From: Gammaproteobacteria bacterium
GTDB lineage: Bacteria; Pseudomonadota; Gammaproteobacteria; Ga0077554; Ga007554
NCBI GenBank assembly: GCA_040183005.1
Contig: JAMPIW010000002.1
Location: forward strand, 124,001-188,000
Direction: 5' to 3'
Length of the DNA: 64,000 nucleotides
Part shown: positions 42,257-49,798 of the stretch, in pieces
Layout of the letters: each line of letters starts with the position of its first letter
Position numbering within the stretch: the stretch's first letter is position 1
Made by a program: the position numbers and the translations under genes
Notes under the pieces: model-generated
Databases searched by the model: none
Told to the model about the DNA's origin: nothing
The model's input: only the letters and a program-made list of their open reading frames with translations

Positions 42257-42730
42257 TCACCCGGGTGACGCGAGCACGCGCATCTGGTCGCCCCAGGCGT
42301 TGGGCCAGGGGCGGCGCATCACCTTCTCCAGCACGGCATCGGGCGAGCCCACCAGCCGTTCCACGACCTCCGGGGCCAGGAGCGTCAGCCGCATGACCCG
42401 GCGCACCTGTGTCACGTCCATGCCTTCGGCCTCGGCGATCTCCGCCACCGACGCAGCCCGCTGCTCATCCAGCAGGCGTTGCCAGTGGTGTGCCAGTCCG
42501 AGCGCCCGCATCAACGCGGTGTCCTGCGCGGCCGACCGGGCTTCCCGCTCCCGGGTGGCCTCGGACAGAAATTCCTGCGGCGCGTCCAGCGGCGTGATGA
42601 CCTGCTTCTTCAAACCCCGGCGCACCAGCGTCCAAGGCAGGAAAGTTTCCATCTGCACGCCGCCAGCAGGCAGCGGCGTCTGATACGTCACTGGGTCGCC
42701 CTTGGCGTGGCCGCGATGCTTCTTGCTCAT
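42257..42730 (-). CDS. Small protein with ParB-like helical region (recombinase operon, last gene)
   Basis: A 157-residue protein, start ATG 42730 with a GAGGAGG site. A basic N-terminus leads to METFLPWTLVRRGLKKQVITPLD, then a helical part: AHHWQRLLDEQRAASVAEIAEAEGMDVTQVRRVMRLTLLAPEVVERLV, which has a helix-turn-helix look (the part ending RLTLLAP resembles the KorB/ParB HTH). It overlaps the upstream paralogue by 4 bases (ATGA). Possible role: DNA-binding partner of the recombinase, such as a directionality factor. No family name recognised. Confidence 0.65.
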   Translation of the reverse strand: MSKKHRGHAKGDPVTYQTPLPAGGVQMETFLPWTLVRRGLKKQVITPLDAPQEFLSEATREREARSAAQDTALMRALGLAHHWQRLLDEQRAASVAEIAEAEGMDVTQVRRVMRLTLLAPEVVERLVGSPDAVLEKVMRRPWPNAWGDQMRVLASPG

Positions 42731-43098
42731 ACGTCCTCCTCGAAGGTGGCCATGAGCTGGCGCTGGGCGTGCCAGTCGACCGTCAGGCGGTTTCGCTGAA
42801 ACCACATCAGCGTCAGCCGCCGTGGCTGCTTGCCCGCGATGAACTGCTCAATGATGTCGGGGGCCAGCAGGGTCAGGCGCAGCAGTTCGTTGACCACCGA
42901 GTGGTGCAGCTTCTCGGCGCGGGCGATGGCCGAACCGCTCTGCATCGCGCCGGTGTCCAGCAGGTGCTGCCAGTAAAAGGCCCGTGCCACACCGTCGAGC
43001 AGGGTCACGTCGTGGACGCTGCGCTCGTCGGCAGCCACGCGTTGGACGCCCCGGCGGCGAAACGTCAGGGGCACAAAGGTTTCCATCGACTCGTCCAT
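42727..43098 (-). CDS. Small paralogue of the neighbouring helical protein
   Basis: A 123-residue protein with the same plan as the gene downstream: METFVPLTFRRRGVQRVAADE, then FYWQHLLDTGAMQSGSAIARAEKLHHSVVNELLRLTLLAPDIIEQFIAGKQP. The shared pieces (METF.P, WQ.LLD, RLTLLAP) show the two arose by duplication, but the N-terminal basic extension and C-terminal tails differ. It overlaps the recombinase stop (ATGA at 43098) and is translationally coupled. Function unknown; DNA binding is likely. Confidence 0.68.
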   Translation of the reverse strand: MDESMETFVPLTFRRRGVQRVAADERSVHDVTLLDGVARAFYWQHLLDTGAMQSGSAIARAEKLHHSVVNELLRLTLLAPDIIEQFIAGKQPRRLTLMWFQRNRLTVDWHAQRQLMATFEEDV

Positions 43099-44486
43099 CA
43101 GGCTTCGACCTCCAGCAGTTCGGCACCGATGCTGTCCGGGGCGAACTCCGCGATCAGCGCGTTCCAACCCACCTCACGCCACTTCACCTTGATCCCCTGC
43201 ACCTCGCCCGCGTGGACGAGGTCGATGCGCTCGATCATCAGATTGGCGATGCGGTGGCGCTCGACCGGGAACAGTTGATCCCAGACGTTGTTGAGCCGTC
43301 CCATCGCCATCACGGTGGTGGCCTCGTCGATCTGGGCCCCGTTGCGTTGGATGTGCCGCACCACCGACGCTACGGTCTCCGGGCTGGTCAGCACCGTGCG
43401 GATCTGGGCCACCACCGCCCCCTCGATCTCCAGCGCAGGCAGGCGCTCGTAGCTCTTGCCCGGCGCGCCGAACCTCGCTTCCGACTTGGACACGTAGTAG
43501 TGGTATTTGCGCCCGTTCTTGCGCGAGTAGGTCGGGTACATCCGCTCGCCTGAGGGTGCGTACAGCAGGCCGCGCAGCAAGGCGTCGGTGCGCGACCTGA
43601 TCTTGGTTTCCACCGACCGGGTGTGACCGTCCTTGGCCAGCACCTCGTGAACCCGGCCCCACAGACCGGGATCGATGATGGCTTGATGCACGCCCGGGTA
43701 CCAACTGCCCTTGTGCGACAACTCCCCGAGGTAGATGCGGTTGCGCAGCAGCTTGTGCAGATACTTCTTGTCGATGCGCGTGCCCGCCCGCGTCTGGCCG
43801 TCCTGTGTCGTCCACGCCTTGGTCGTGATGCCATCCAGCGTCAGGTTGGCGGCAATCTGGGTGGGCGAGCCGATGGTCAGCATCTCCTCAAAGATTCGCC
43901 GCACCACCGCCGCCTCCGCGTCGTTGATGACCAGCAGACGGTTCTCGACGTCGAAGCCGAGCGGCGGCACGCCACCCATCCACATCCCTTTGCGCTTGCT
44001 GGCGGCGATCTTGTCGCGGATGCGCTCGCCGGTGACCTCGCGCTCGAACTGGGCGAAGGACAGCAGCACGTTGAGCATCAACCGCCCCATCGAGGTGGTG
44101 GTGTTGAACTGCTGCGTGACCGACACGAACGACACGCCTTGGCGCTCAAACACTTCGACCATCTTGGAGAAGTCGGCGAGGCTGCGCGTCAGGCGGTCGA
44201 TCTTGTAGACCACCACGATGTCGATCTGGCCGCGCTCAATGTCGGCCATCAGGCGTTTTAGCCCGGGACGATCCGTGTTGCCGCCGGAGAAGCCGGGGTC
44301 GTCGTAGTCGTCGGCCACCGGAATCCATCCTTCTGCGCGTTGGCTGGCGACGTAGGCGTGGCCAGCCTCCTTCTGCGCGTCGATGGAGTTGAACTCCTGG
44401 TCAAGGCGCTCGTCCGACGACACCCGGCAGTAGACGGCGCAGCGTTTGCGCGCCTTGGGAGAGGCGATTTGGGTGGCGTCGCTCAT
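43098..44486 (-). CDS. Large serine recombinase
   Basis: A 462-residue integrase of the large serine family. The resolvase domain has the nucleophile Ser23 in VYCRVSSDERLDQEFNSIDAQ, the DPGFSGGNTDRPGLKRLM and VVVYKIDRLTRSLADF motifs and SFAQFEREVTGERIRDK. The recombinase domain (GGVPPLGFDVENRLLVINDAEAAVVRRIFEEML) follows, then a region like the zinc ribbon (GLLYAPSGERMYPTYSRKNGRKYHYYV) lacking its Cys pairs. ATG 44486 overlaps the DUF2924 stop. It is likely to integrate the phage-like element to its right. Confidence 0.92.
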   Translation of the reverse strand: MSDATQIASPKARKRCAVYCRVSSDERLDQEFNSIDAQKEAGHAYVASQRAEGWIPVADDYDDPGFSGGNTDRPGLKRLMADIERGQIDIVVVYKIDRLTRSLADFSKMVEVFERQGVSFVSVTQQFNTTTSMGRLMLNVLLSFAQFEREVTGERIRDKIAASKRKGMWMGGVPPLGFDVENRLLVINDAEAAVVRRIFEEMLTIGSPTQIAANLTLDGITTKAWTTQDGQTRAGTRIDKKYLHKLLRNRIYLGELSHKGSWYPGVHQAIIDPGLWGRVHEVLAKDGHTRSVETKIRSRTDALLRGLLYAPSGERMYPTYSRKNGRKYHYYVSKSEARFGAPGKSYERLPALEIEGAVVAQIRTVLTSPETVASVVRHIQRNGAQIDEATTVMAMGRLNNVWDQLFPVERHRIANLMIERIDLVHAGEVQGIKVKWREVGWNALIAEFAPDSIGAELLEVEA

Positions 44487-44935
44487 TGCGCACCTGCCTT
44501 GCCGGTCAGGCCGAAGAACAGTGGCCCCGACCAGTGCGTGCCGGTGATCTGCCGGGCCACGGCTGTCAGGCTCTTGAAGGTGCTGCCCTCGTACTCGAAC
44601 AGACCTTCGGCGGTGACCGCCACCTTGTGCTCGCGGTCGCCCCATTCGCGCAGCAGCACGGTGCCGGGCGCGAAGTTGGTGTCGCGCGGGCGAGCCCGTA
44701 GCTTGATCTTGGAATGCTTGGCACCGATGGCCTCCAAGCGCTGGCGCGTGTTGTGCGCCAGACCGCCGAAGGCTTCCTCCTGCATCTTGTAGGCGATGCG
44801 CGACTCAATGAATACGCGGTTCGGGTTGATGGGGCGGCTGCTGAAGTACCGATCCCACACTGGCCACAACTCGGCGATGGGCAGGCTCGACAGCTCCGCG
44901 ATCCGCGCGGCGACGGATGCTTGTTTCTCGTTCAT
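44483..44935 (-). CDS. DUF2924-type protein
   Basis: A 150-residue protein with the DUF2924 pattern: VAARIAELSSLPIAELWPVWDRYFSSRPINPNRVFIESRIAYKMQEEAFGGLAHNTRQRLEAIG, then a small beta-rich part (GTVLLREWGDREHKVAVTAEGLFEYEGSTFKSLTAVARQITGTHWSGPLFFGL). DUF2924 genes commonly precede serine recombinase genes in phages and other elements, as here, and may take part in recombination. It is coupled to the recombinase by ATGA at 44483-44486. ATG 44935 follows an AGGAG site in the upstream gene. Confidence 0.88.
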   Translation of the reverse strand: MNEKQASVAARIAELSSLPIAELWPVWDRYFSSRPINPNRVFIESRIAYKMQEEAFGGLAHNTRQRLEAIGAKHSKIKLRARPRDTNFAPGTVLLREWGDREHKVAVTAEGLFEYEGSTFKSLTAVARQITGTHWSGPLFFGLTGKAGAQ

Positions 44936-45126
44936 CACAACTTCTCCTGTTGATAGGGGGTTGTATGAACGCGCTGGTCGGGCAGGAAGCCAAGGCCAAC
45001 TTCTCTCTGTTTTGGCGCTTCTGCGACGACGGTGCGGACGATGGCGGCCGCAAGGATGGCGGTGATTTCGCCAGCGCGGGCGCTGGCGGACATCTCCGAG
45101 GGAGATGCGAGTTCGAGGTTCTTCAT
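44935..45126 (-). CDS. Small protein at the head of the recombinase operon
   Basis: A 63-residue protein starting at ATG 45126 (GGAG site): MKNLELASPSEMSASARAGEITAILAAAIVRTVV, then VGLGFLPDQRVHTTPYQQEKL. It ends in an ATGA overlap with the DUF2924 start. The C-terminal LGFLPDQRVHT portion is encoded by the 27-bp leader repeat also found upstream of three other phage genes. I do not recognise the family. Confidence 0.65.
   Translation of the reverse strand: MKNLELASPSEMSASARAGEITAILAAAIVRTVVAEAPKQREVGLGFLPDQRVHTTPYQQEKL
44968..44994 (-). repeat. 27-bp leader repeat, copy D
   Basis: Plus-strand consensus AACGCGCTG(T/G)TC-N6-GAAGCCAAG. It lies 32 bases upstream of the DUF2924 start and inside the 3' part of the small gene. 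Related copies: 60496-60522, 61510-61536 and 61802-61828. Confidence 0.7.
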
Positions 45127-45289
45127 GACGGCTCCGAGGAATTGCAACCGTCTCAGATGATGTGCGCGATGTTCCGAAGCGGATGGCAATTCCGGGTAAT
45201 CGCGCTCATCCGGTGGCGCGGCCACGAAGCCCCGGCAGGCCAGCGGCGCTTGTCTGGCAGGTAAACCTGATTGCGCGTTAACGAAACGG

Positions 45290-45318
45290 TTGACAGGTCC
45301 CGATCTGCTCGATACGAT
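45290..45318 (+). promoter_or_regulatory. Sigma-70 promoter of the XRE gene
   Basis: TTGACA at 45290-45295 and TACGAT at 45313-45318 with a 17-base spacer. The start codon of the XRE gene is 37 bases further on, with the operator-like repeat between. Confidence 0.8.
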
Positions 45319-45325
45319 GGCGTCA

Positions 45326-45345
45326 ATTAACTAATCACGCAATTG
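45326..45345 (+). promoter_or_regulatory. Candidate operator, copy 1
   Basis: ATTAACTAATCACGCAATTG. The same motif recurs at 46524 before the next transcription unit (15 of 20 identical). Lies over the expected transcription start of the XRE gene, as for self-repression. Confidence 0.6.
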
Positions 45346-45354
45346 GGTCACGAC

Positions 45355-45633
45355 ATGGCATTTGGTGCCTACATCAGACAGAAGAGGGAGGCGAAGGGCA
45401 TTCAGATGAATGACTTCGCCCGGCAGCTGGACATCTCGCCTGCCTACTGGTCGCGCATAGAGCGCGACATCGAGAAGCCACCTAAGGACGAGCTGATCCG
45501 CAAGGCGGCAGAAATCCTTGGCGAGAATGTCGACGACGCCTTTGTTGAGGCCAGCCGCCTTCCGCCAGACATGCGCGACGACGTGGGGGGCCTGGTACGG
45601 ATGTATCGCAAGCAAGCGACGGGGGACAAGTGA
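45355..45633 (+). CDS. XRE-family repressor (ImmR-like)
   Basis: A 92-residue protein with an N-terminal HTH_3 domain: FGAYIRQKREAKGIQMNDFARQLDISPAYWSRIERDIEKPPKDELIRKAAEILG, then a short Asp-rich tail. ATG 45355 was chosen; the frame also has a TTG at 45343. Its stop is adjacent to the metallopeptidase start. This pairing, together with the divergent recombinase operon, is the arrangement of ImmR/ImmA switches, where the peptidase cuts the repressor after a signal such as DNA damage. It probably binds the two GTTAAC/CGCAAT repeats. Confidence 0.85.
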   Translation: MAFGAYIRQKREAKGIQMNDFARQLDISPAYWSRIERDIEKPPKDELIRKAAEILGENVDDAFVEASRLPPDMRDDVGGLVRMYRKQATGDK

Positions 45634-46470
45634 ATGCCGGTGTTGACTCTTGGCTACCGGCATTGCGACCGAAAACGCCCCAGCTACATCAAGAATTCCG
45701 AGATTGAGGGCATCGCCGTTTTGGCCCGCCAGCAACTGGTGGATGCGGCTGCCGATGCCATCCCGCTCGCCACCCTGAGCGCCATCTCCGGCCTGAAGAT
45801 CAACGGCGTGGTCTTCGACCTGTTCGTCGGCACCGGGAATGTTGTGCATGACGAATGCGGCAACCCTGTTCTGGGCATCTGTGAGTACGACCCCGGCGTG
45901 CCGGACACGGCGATGGTGTCGGTGTCGCCGGTTGGCGTGAACGCCAGCGAGGAACTGGTACTGAGCACCCTCGGCCACGAACTCAGCCACGCCATTTTCG
46001 ATGCGCCAGGATGGATCGTCGATGCCAGCAAGGGGCCGGGTCTGTTCGATGAACCCAGCGACGCGGCGCGGCGCGCCTACCGCACGACCACACGCGACGT
46101 CGAGCACTTGGCGAAAGTCACGCCCGTCGCCGAGGCGGCTGCGACGCCCTCCCTGGCGATTCCGGGCCACACCACCAAGGAAGAATACTTCGCCGAGCTG
46201 CGTGCCAACGAGTTCATGGGGTCGTTGCTGGTGCCGCGCCAACGCCTGAATCTGGCGGTCGAAGAGTTGGCTCCGAAACACGGTGTGACGATCCACCGCA
46301 GCCCGTCGCTTGATCCCGATTTGCCCGGCACCTGCCTTCACCTGACGGCTGATGGCGATATCGAATGTTTGCAGAAGGCCGTGGCCAAGCGCTTCGGCGT
46401 CAACCGGCGGTTCATCCAGGTGCGGATGGAGCGCTATGGCCTTCTCAAGCCGGGGGCCAAGATCTTCTGA
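45634..46470 (+). CDS. ImmA/IrrE-type metallopeptidase
   Basis: A 278-residue protein with the zinc-binding HEXXH motif HELSHAIFD near residue 114, a downstream acidic EEYFAELRANEFMGSLLVP segment (a likely third zinc ligand and the family-typical E-x-x-A-N-x-F-A/M) and a C-terminal winged-helix-like part (KAVAKRFGVNRRFIQVRMERYGLL). It follows the XRE gene without a gap. ImmA cleaves ImmR to derepress the element. A role as antitoxin-type partner is possible, but the repressor-protease reading fits the context best. Confidence 0.85.
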   Translation: MPVLTLGYRHCDRKRPSYIKNSEIEGIAVLARQQLVDAAADAIPLATLSAISGLKINGVVFDLFVGTGNVVHDECGNPVLGICEYDPGVPDTAMVSVSPVGVNASEELVLSTLGHELSHAIFDAPGWIVDASKGPGLFDEPSDAARRAYRTTTRDVEHLAKVTPVAEAAATPSLAIPGHTTKEEYFAELRANEFMGSLLVPRQRLNLAVEELAPKHGVTIHRSPSLDPDLPGTCLHLTADGDIECLQKAVAKRFGVNRRFIQVRMERYGLLKPGAKIF

Positions 46471-46523
46471 TCAAAGCCTTCGTCCCGCCGCCGACTGCGT
46501 GTCGGCTTTTTTTGACCCGCCCA

Positions 46524-46543
46524 GTTAACCACTCGCGCAATCG
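46524..46543 (+). promoter_or_regulatory. Candidate operator, copy 2
   Basis: GTTAACCACTCGCGCAATCG, the same motif as at 45326. It lies 30 bases upstream of the start codon of the next gene, so the XRE protein may repress it too. Confidence 0.6.
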
Positions 46544-46572
46544 CGCACTTCGTTTAGAAAAGGAAATTGCCT

Positions 46573-48009
46573 ATGCCAGCGGACGAACAAATCATCGCTC
46601 AAGAACACAACCAGCCGACCGCCGCGCCGCAGCAGTCCGCGAAGCAGGCGCGATCCCGCCAATCGGACGATGGCCCGGAAATTCTGCCGTGTATGGAGCA
46701 CTTCGTGACCCTGGTTCGCAAGGCCAAGCGACCCGGCCTCGCCTTGCTCCTGGTCGAGCGCGCCAGCGCCACGTCGCTGCCGGAAGTGGCGGCGCTGACA
46801 GACGTGGCCAAAGGCATCCTCGCGGTGCAGTCGCGCAAGGCGATGTTCCACGCCGTCGCCAAGCTCGGCTCGGACGTGCAGCAGCACATCGAGCGGGCGG
46901 CCGAGCGCGTGGTGCTGCTCGATGACGAGTACGGTGCGCAGGCCGTCCAGTCTCTCCTTGACGACGAGGACATCAATGACGCAGCGATCATGGCCGCGCC
47001 GAGTGATCGCTACAGCCGGGCCCTGTTTCTCTGCCTGCTGCAGGACTTTCCGGAGACCGGTGCCACTCGCGATCAGCGCTTCGACAATGCCGAGCGCGTG
47101 CAAGTGATGCATCGGCAATGGAAGAGCGAGAACTACTCCAGCCACTACCTCGGCCCGAAGGGCGTGGTGCCGAGCATTGATGCCGACGTTGAGGGTGTAT
47201 TGCGCGGGCGCATTTCGGCGCTGTTCCCGCAAGTGGCTCCCGACCAAATCATCATCGAGCAGTTCACGCGCCGTGATCTCGCGCATGCCGACCGCTGCGG
47301 CGGCAAGGACTCTGACGAGGTCACGCCCGTGCTCCTGCACACCCTGACTGCAACCTTCAACGGGTCGACGGCGCACTTCCGGCAGGTTGCCAACGGCGAG
47401 GTGGTCGAGCACGAAGAACCTGCAGCGATGTCGGCCAGCTTTTCGTGGGAGCCCGGCACCGGTGCGCTCGGCGTGTTCTGCGAAGACCGTGAGGTGCGCC
47501 GTGAACTGGCGACCATCTTCCGCGATATCGTCTTGGCGTGCGACGGGGAGATCAACGACATGCCGATGCGCGAATTCGACCTGTTCGGATTCTCGACACC
47601 GGCGATGCTCAAGCGCATCGAGCAGGAGCGAGTGGCGGGCATCGAAAAGATTTCGATCTTGCAGATCAAGGTGGCGCGGCCGTTCGAGCAGCAAACCACC
47701 GACGCGGCCAACGGACGTGAGCTGATCCAGCATCTGTCGAGCACGATGCTGATCGGCAAGGATCGGCGCGACACCCGGCAGATTTATCAGGTCGCCTATG
47801 ACGACTATGGCATCGACGACTTGACGGAATACACGCTGGCGCAGGTGAAGTTGGTATTCAGGATGGCCAAACAGCCGCACCGCAAGGCCCACAACGTCGC
47901 CGTCCAAATCACGTCGCCGAACGGTCTGAACGACAAGAGCAAGACCGAAGATGACCGCAAGCGCGTTCTGGAACAGCTCACGCGAATTGGGGTGCTCCGT
48001 GAGTTCTGA
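46573..48009 (+). CDS. Unrecognised protein under the XRE/ImmA operator
   Basis: A 478-residue protein of unknown function. It has no signal peptide or membrane helix. It is rich in charged residues and helices (EHFVTLVRKAKRPGLALLLVERASATSLPEVAALTDVAKGILA). A middle region has a beta character (LHTLTATFNGSTAHFRQVANGEVVEHEEPAAMSASFSWEPGTGALGVFCEDREVRRELATIFRDIVL). No catalytic motif that I can name. ATG 46573 has an AAAAGGAA site. The operator copy 2 precedes it, and its 3' end overlaps the next gene by 11 bases. Candidate element-defence, regulatory or replication gene. Confidence 0.75.
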   Translation: MPADEQIIAQEHNQPTAAPQQSAKQARSRQSDDGPEILPCMEHFVTLVRKAKRPGLALLLVERASATSLPEVAALTDVAKGILAVQSRKAMFHAVAKLGSDVQQHIERAAERVVLLDDEYGAQAVQSLLDDEDINDAAIMAAPSDRYSRALFLCLLQDFPETGATRDQRFDNAERVQVMHRQWKSENYSSHYLGPKGVVPSIDADVEGVLRGRISALFPQVAPDQIIIEQFTRRDLAHADRCGGKDSDEVTPVLLHTLTATFNGSTAHFRQVANGEVVEHEEPAAMSASFSWEPGTGALGVFCEDREVRRELATIFRDIVLACDGEINDMPMREFDLFGFSTPAMLKRIEQERVAGIEKISILQIKVARPFEQQTTDAANGRELIQHLSSTMLIGKDRRDTRQIYQVAYDDYGIDDLTEYTLAQVKLVFRMAKQPHRKAHNVAVQITSPNGLNDKSKTEDDRKRVLEQLTRIGVLREF

Positions 48010-48955
48010 AGGCGCTACCGCAATGTCGGCGCATCTGAGCTTTCTGGCAGTGCTGGAGCGGCTGCCCCGGGTTGAGTACCGCGTCATGGCGGCGGCGCTC
48101 GGACGATGCAGACCAACGTTCCTGCAACGACGATGGGTCACGGAAGAGGACTACCTCAGCCATGTGATGGTCCCCGTCCGGGATTCGGAGCAGGAAGTCG
48201 AGGTTGAGATCGATCAGGATGCGGCGGTTTACCGGTACCGCAGCCCGCAGCAGCGATCACGAACAGTTGAGCGACCCCTTCCCGACATCGCGTTGTACGC
48301 CCTCCAGGTGGATGCGTGGCTCGCCGACTTGGCGTCCTTGATCGGCATCGAAGATCGACAGCGTTCCGACCGCCGACATCGCGTGCCGGGCCACCTGTGG
48401 CACCTCGGGGAAGTGCGAATCGCGGGCACCCACGACTTCGCCCCGGTGTTCGTTGCCCGAGCGTGGGAGCGTGCTCCTGTTGCCGCGATGACCTCGGTTT
48501 TGAGTGATCCGATCTGGCCGCGTGGCGGCATCGTGTTGCGGCATCAGCGAGATCCAGTTGAGCTGCCCCGCGACCATGTCATGCGCGGTCTGGACGAGTT
48601 CGTTCGCGTGGACGACGGTCAGGACGTTTTCGACGCGAGCGCATTCGACAGGGTGCTGCGTGGCTTCATCACCCCCACCGGTGCGCCGGAGCCAGAGCAG
48701 TTCTTCCAAGGCAATCGTTTGAAGTTGCCGCACTTCTCCGAATCACGCGAGCTGTCTGCGGAGCGGGCCAAGATCGTCAAGCAGATGTGGAGTGCCGACG
48801 GAAAGAACGCGCCCGAAGTTTCCTGGGCCGAGGTCAACAGGATCGCCAATACCGGCTACCAGTCGTTCGATGACGCCTTCGGCGGAAAGGCTGAGCGCGA
48901 GGACGTGATCGCATTGGTCAAGCGCGGCAAATACCGCCTGCGACGCAACCCATAA
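47999..48955 (+). CDS. Unrecognised partner protein of the preceding gene
   Basis: A 318-residue cytoplasmic-type protein, GTG start at 47999, overlapping the previous stop by 11 bases (ATG 48023 is possible). It contains a VMVPVRDSEQEVEVEIDQDAAVYRYRSPQQRSR segment, GHLWHLGEVRIAGTHDFAPVFVARAW and a C-terminal helical domain (SAERAKIVKQMWSADGKNAPEVSWAEVNRIANTGYQSFDDAFGG...ALVKRGKYRLRR). No membrane helix or signal. I do not know the family. Tight coupling with the 478-residue gene implies a joint role. Confidence 0.7.
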   Translation: MSSEGATAMSAHLSFLAVLERLPRVEYRVMAAALGRCRPTFLQRRWVTEEDYLSHVMVPVRDSEQEVEVEIDQDAAVYRYRSPQQRSRTVERPLPDIALYALQVDAWLADLASLIGIEDRQRSDRRHRVPGHLWHLGEVRIAGTHDFAPVFVARAWERAPVAAMTSVLSDPIWPRGGIVLRHQRDPVELPRDHVMRGLDEFVRVDDGQDVFDASAFDRVLRGFITPTGAPEPEQFFQGNRLKLPHFSESRELSAERAKIVKQMWSADGKNAPEVSWAEVNRIANTGYQSFDDAFGGKAEREDVIALVKRGKYRLRRNP

Positions 48956-49004
48956 ACGCGCCCATAAATCAAACCAGACACGGGCCATAAACCCGTGCGG
49001 AGAC

Positions 49005-49040
49005 TTCGATGTGCCCATTTCATCTAGGAGGCACATCGAA
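49005..49040 (+). promoter_or_regulatory. Hairpin covering the ribosome site of the AlpA-like gene
   Basis: TTCGATGTGCC (49005-49015) and GGCACATCGAA (49030-49040) are perfect arms with a 14-base loop. The AGGAGG site lies across the loop and the right arm, immediately before ATG 49041. Folding would partly hide the site, so translation of the next gene may be controlled. Confidence 0.6.
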
Positions 49041-49304
49041 ATGCAAACCCAAGTTCCATCAATCGAATCCGGTCGGAATCCCCGCCGGATGAATCCCGGC
49101 GGTGCAACCTGCATCGCACTCGACGAAAACGAGCTCGCCATCCGCTGGGGGCTCTCCGTCAAGACGCTGCGCCGCTGGCGTCAAGAGCAGCTCGGCCCCA
49201 TCTACTGCAAGCTCGGTCGCCGGGTCACCTACCTCCTGCACGAAATCGAAGCCTTCGAGCGCCGCGTCTCGCGCTACTCGAGCTTCACTCGTGCGTACCA
49301 GTGA
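49041..49304 (+). CDS. AlpA/MerR-type HTH protein
   Basis: An 87-residue protein with an excisionase-type helix-turn-helix: LDENELAIRWGLSVKTLRRWRQEQLGPIYCKLGRRVTYLLHEIEAFERR. ATG 49041 follows an AGGAGG site inside a hairpin. Such proteins act as phage regulators or excisionases. It opens the rightward replication/recombination cluster. Confidence 0.85.
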   Translation: MQTQVPSIESGRNPRRMNPGGATCIALDENELAIRWGLSVKTLRRWRQEQLGPIYCKLGRRVTYLLHEIEAFERRVSRYSSFTRAYQ

Positions 49305-49315
49305 GGAGGACGGCC

Positions 49316-49798
49316 ATGAGCGATCTGACCATCTTCCCCGTCGACATCGCTGAGATGTCTGTGAGCCAACTGGCCGCGCTGCCGCCCGAGCAGAAGTGCG
49401 AGGTCGACAAGAACCTTGATGCTGCCATCGACTGGCTAAAGAAGGCTCGCACCAAGTTCGATGCGGCGCTGGAACAGTGCTACGGCGAGCAGGCCCGTGT
49501 CGCACTGCGTGAATCAGGCCGTGACTTTGGTACCGCCCACATCAGCGACGGCCCGCTGCACATCAAGTTCGAGCTGCCCAAAAAGGTCAGCTGGAACCAG
49601 AAACAGTTGGGCGAAATCGCCGAGCGCATCGTGGCCTCAGGCGAGAAGGTCGAGGGCTACCTCGACGTCAAGCTCTCAGTGTCCGAGTCCCGGTACATCA
49701 ACTGGCCGCCTGCATTGCAGCAGCAATTCGCGGCCGCCCGCACGGTCGATTCCGGCAAGCCGTCCTTCACCCTGAGCACCGATGGGGGTGAGGCATGA
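49316..49798 (+). CDS. Phage protein of unknown function
   Basis: A 160-residue protein: short N-terminal part (LAALPPEQKCEVDKNLDAAIDWLKKARTKFDAALEQCY), then FGTAHISDGPLHIKFELPKKVSWNQKQLGEIAERIVASGEKVEGYLDVKLSVSESRYINWPPALQQQF. ATG 49316 has a GAGGAGGACGG leader, and the stop overlaps the ATPase start. The pattern recalls small phage proteins near Sak4-like ATPases, but I cannot name a family. Confidence 0.72.
   Translation: MSDLTIFPVDIAEMSVSQLAALPPEQKCEVDKNLDAAIDWLKKARTKFDAALEQCYGEQARVALRESGRDFGTAHISDGPLHIKFELPKKVSWNQKQLGEIAERIVASGEKVEGYLDVKLSVSESRYINWPPALQQQFAAARTVDSGKPSFTLSTDGGEA

Larger units (their letters stand above)
45127..45354. promoter_or_regulatory. Divergent switch region between integration operon and XRE/ImmA pair
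   Basis: This 228-base stretch separates the leftward recombinase operon from the rightward XRE gene. It has a strong rightward promoter at 45290-45318, an operator-like repeat at 45326-45345, and a reverse-oriented GATTGCGCGTTAAC at 45269-45282. The layout fits a lysogeny/excision switch. Confidence 0.6.

Noticed and set aside
43174-43834. Long alternative minus-strand frames inside the recombinase gene
   Set aside because: They are shifted frames of the recombinase coding sequence, Arg/Gly-rich and without motifs.
44917-45264. Plus-strand frame opposite the small gene of the recombinase operon
   Set aside because: The minus-strand gene has a ribosome site and ATGA coupling; the plus-strand frame has neither.
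46525-48141. Minus-strand frame of 538 codons
   Set aside because: It is an antisense shadow of the 478-residue gene; high GC gives long open frames on the other strand. The plus-strand gene has a ribosome site, an operator and coupling to the next gene.
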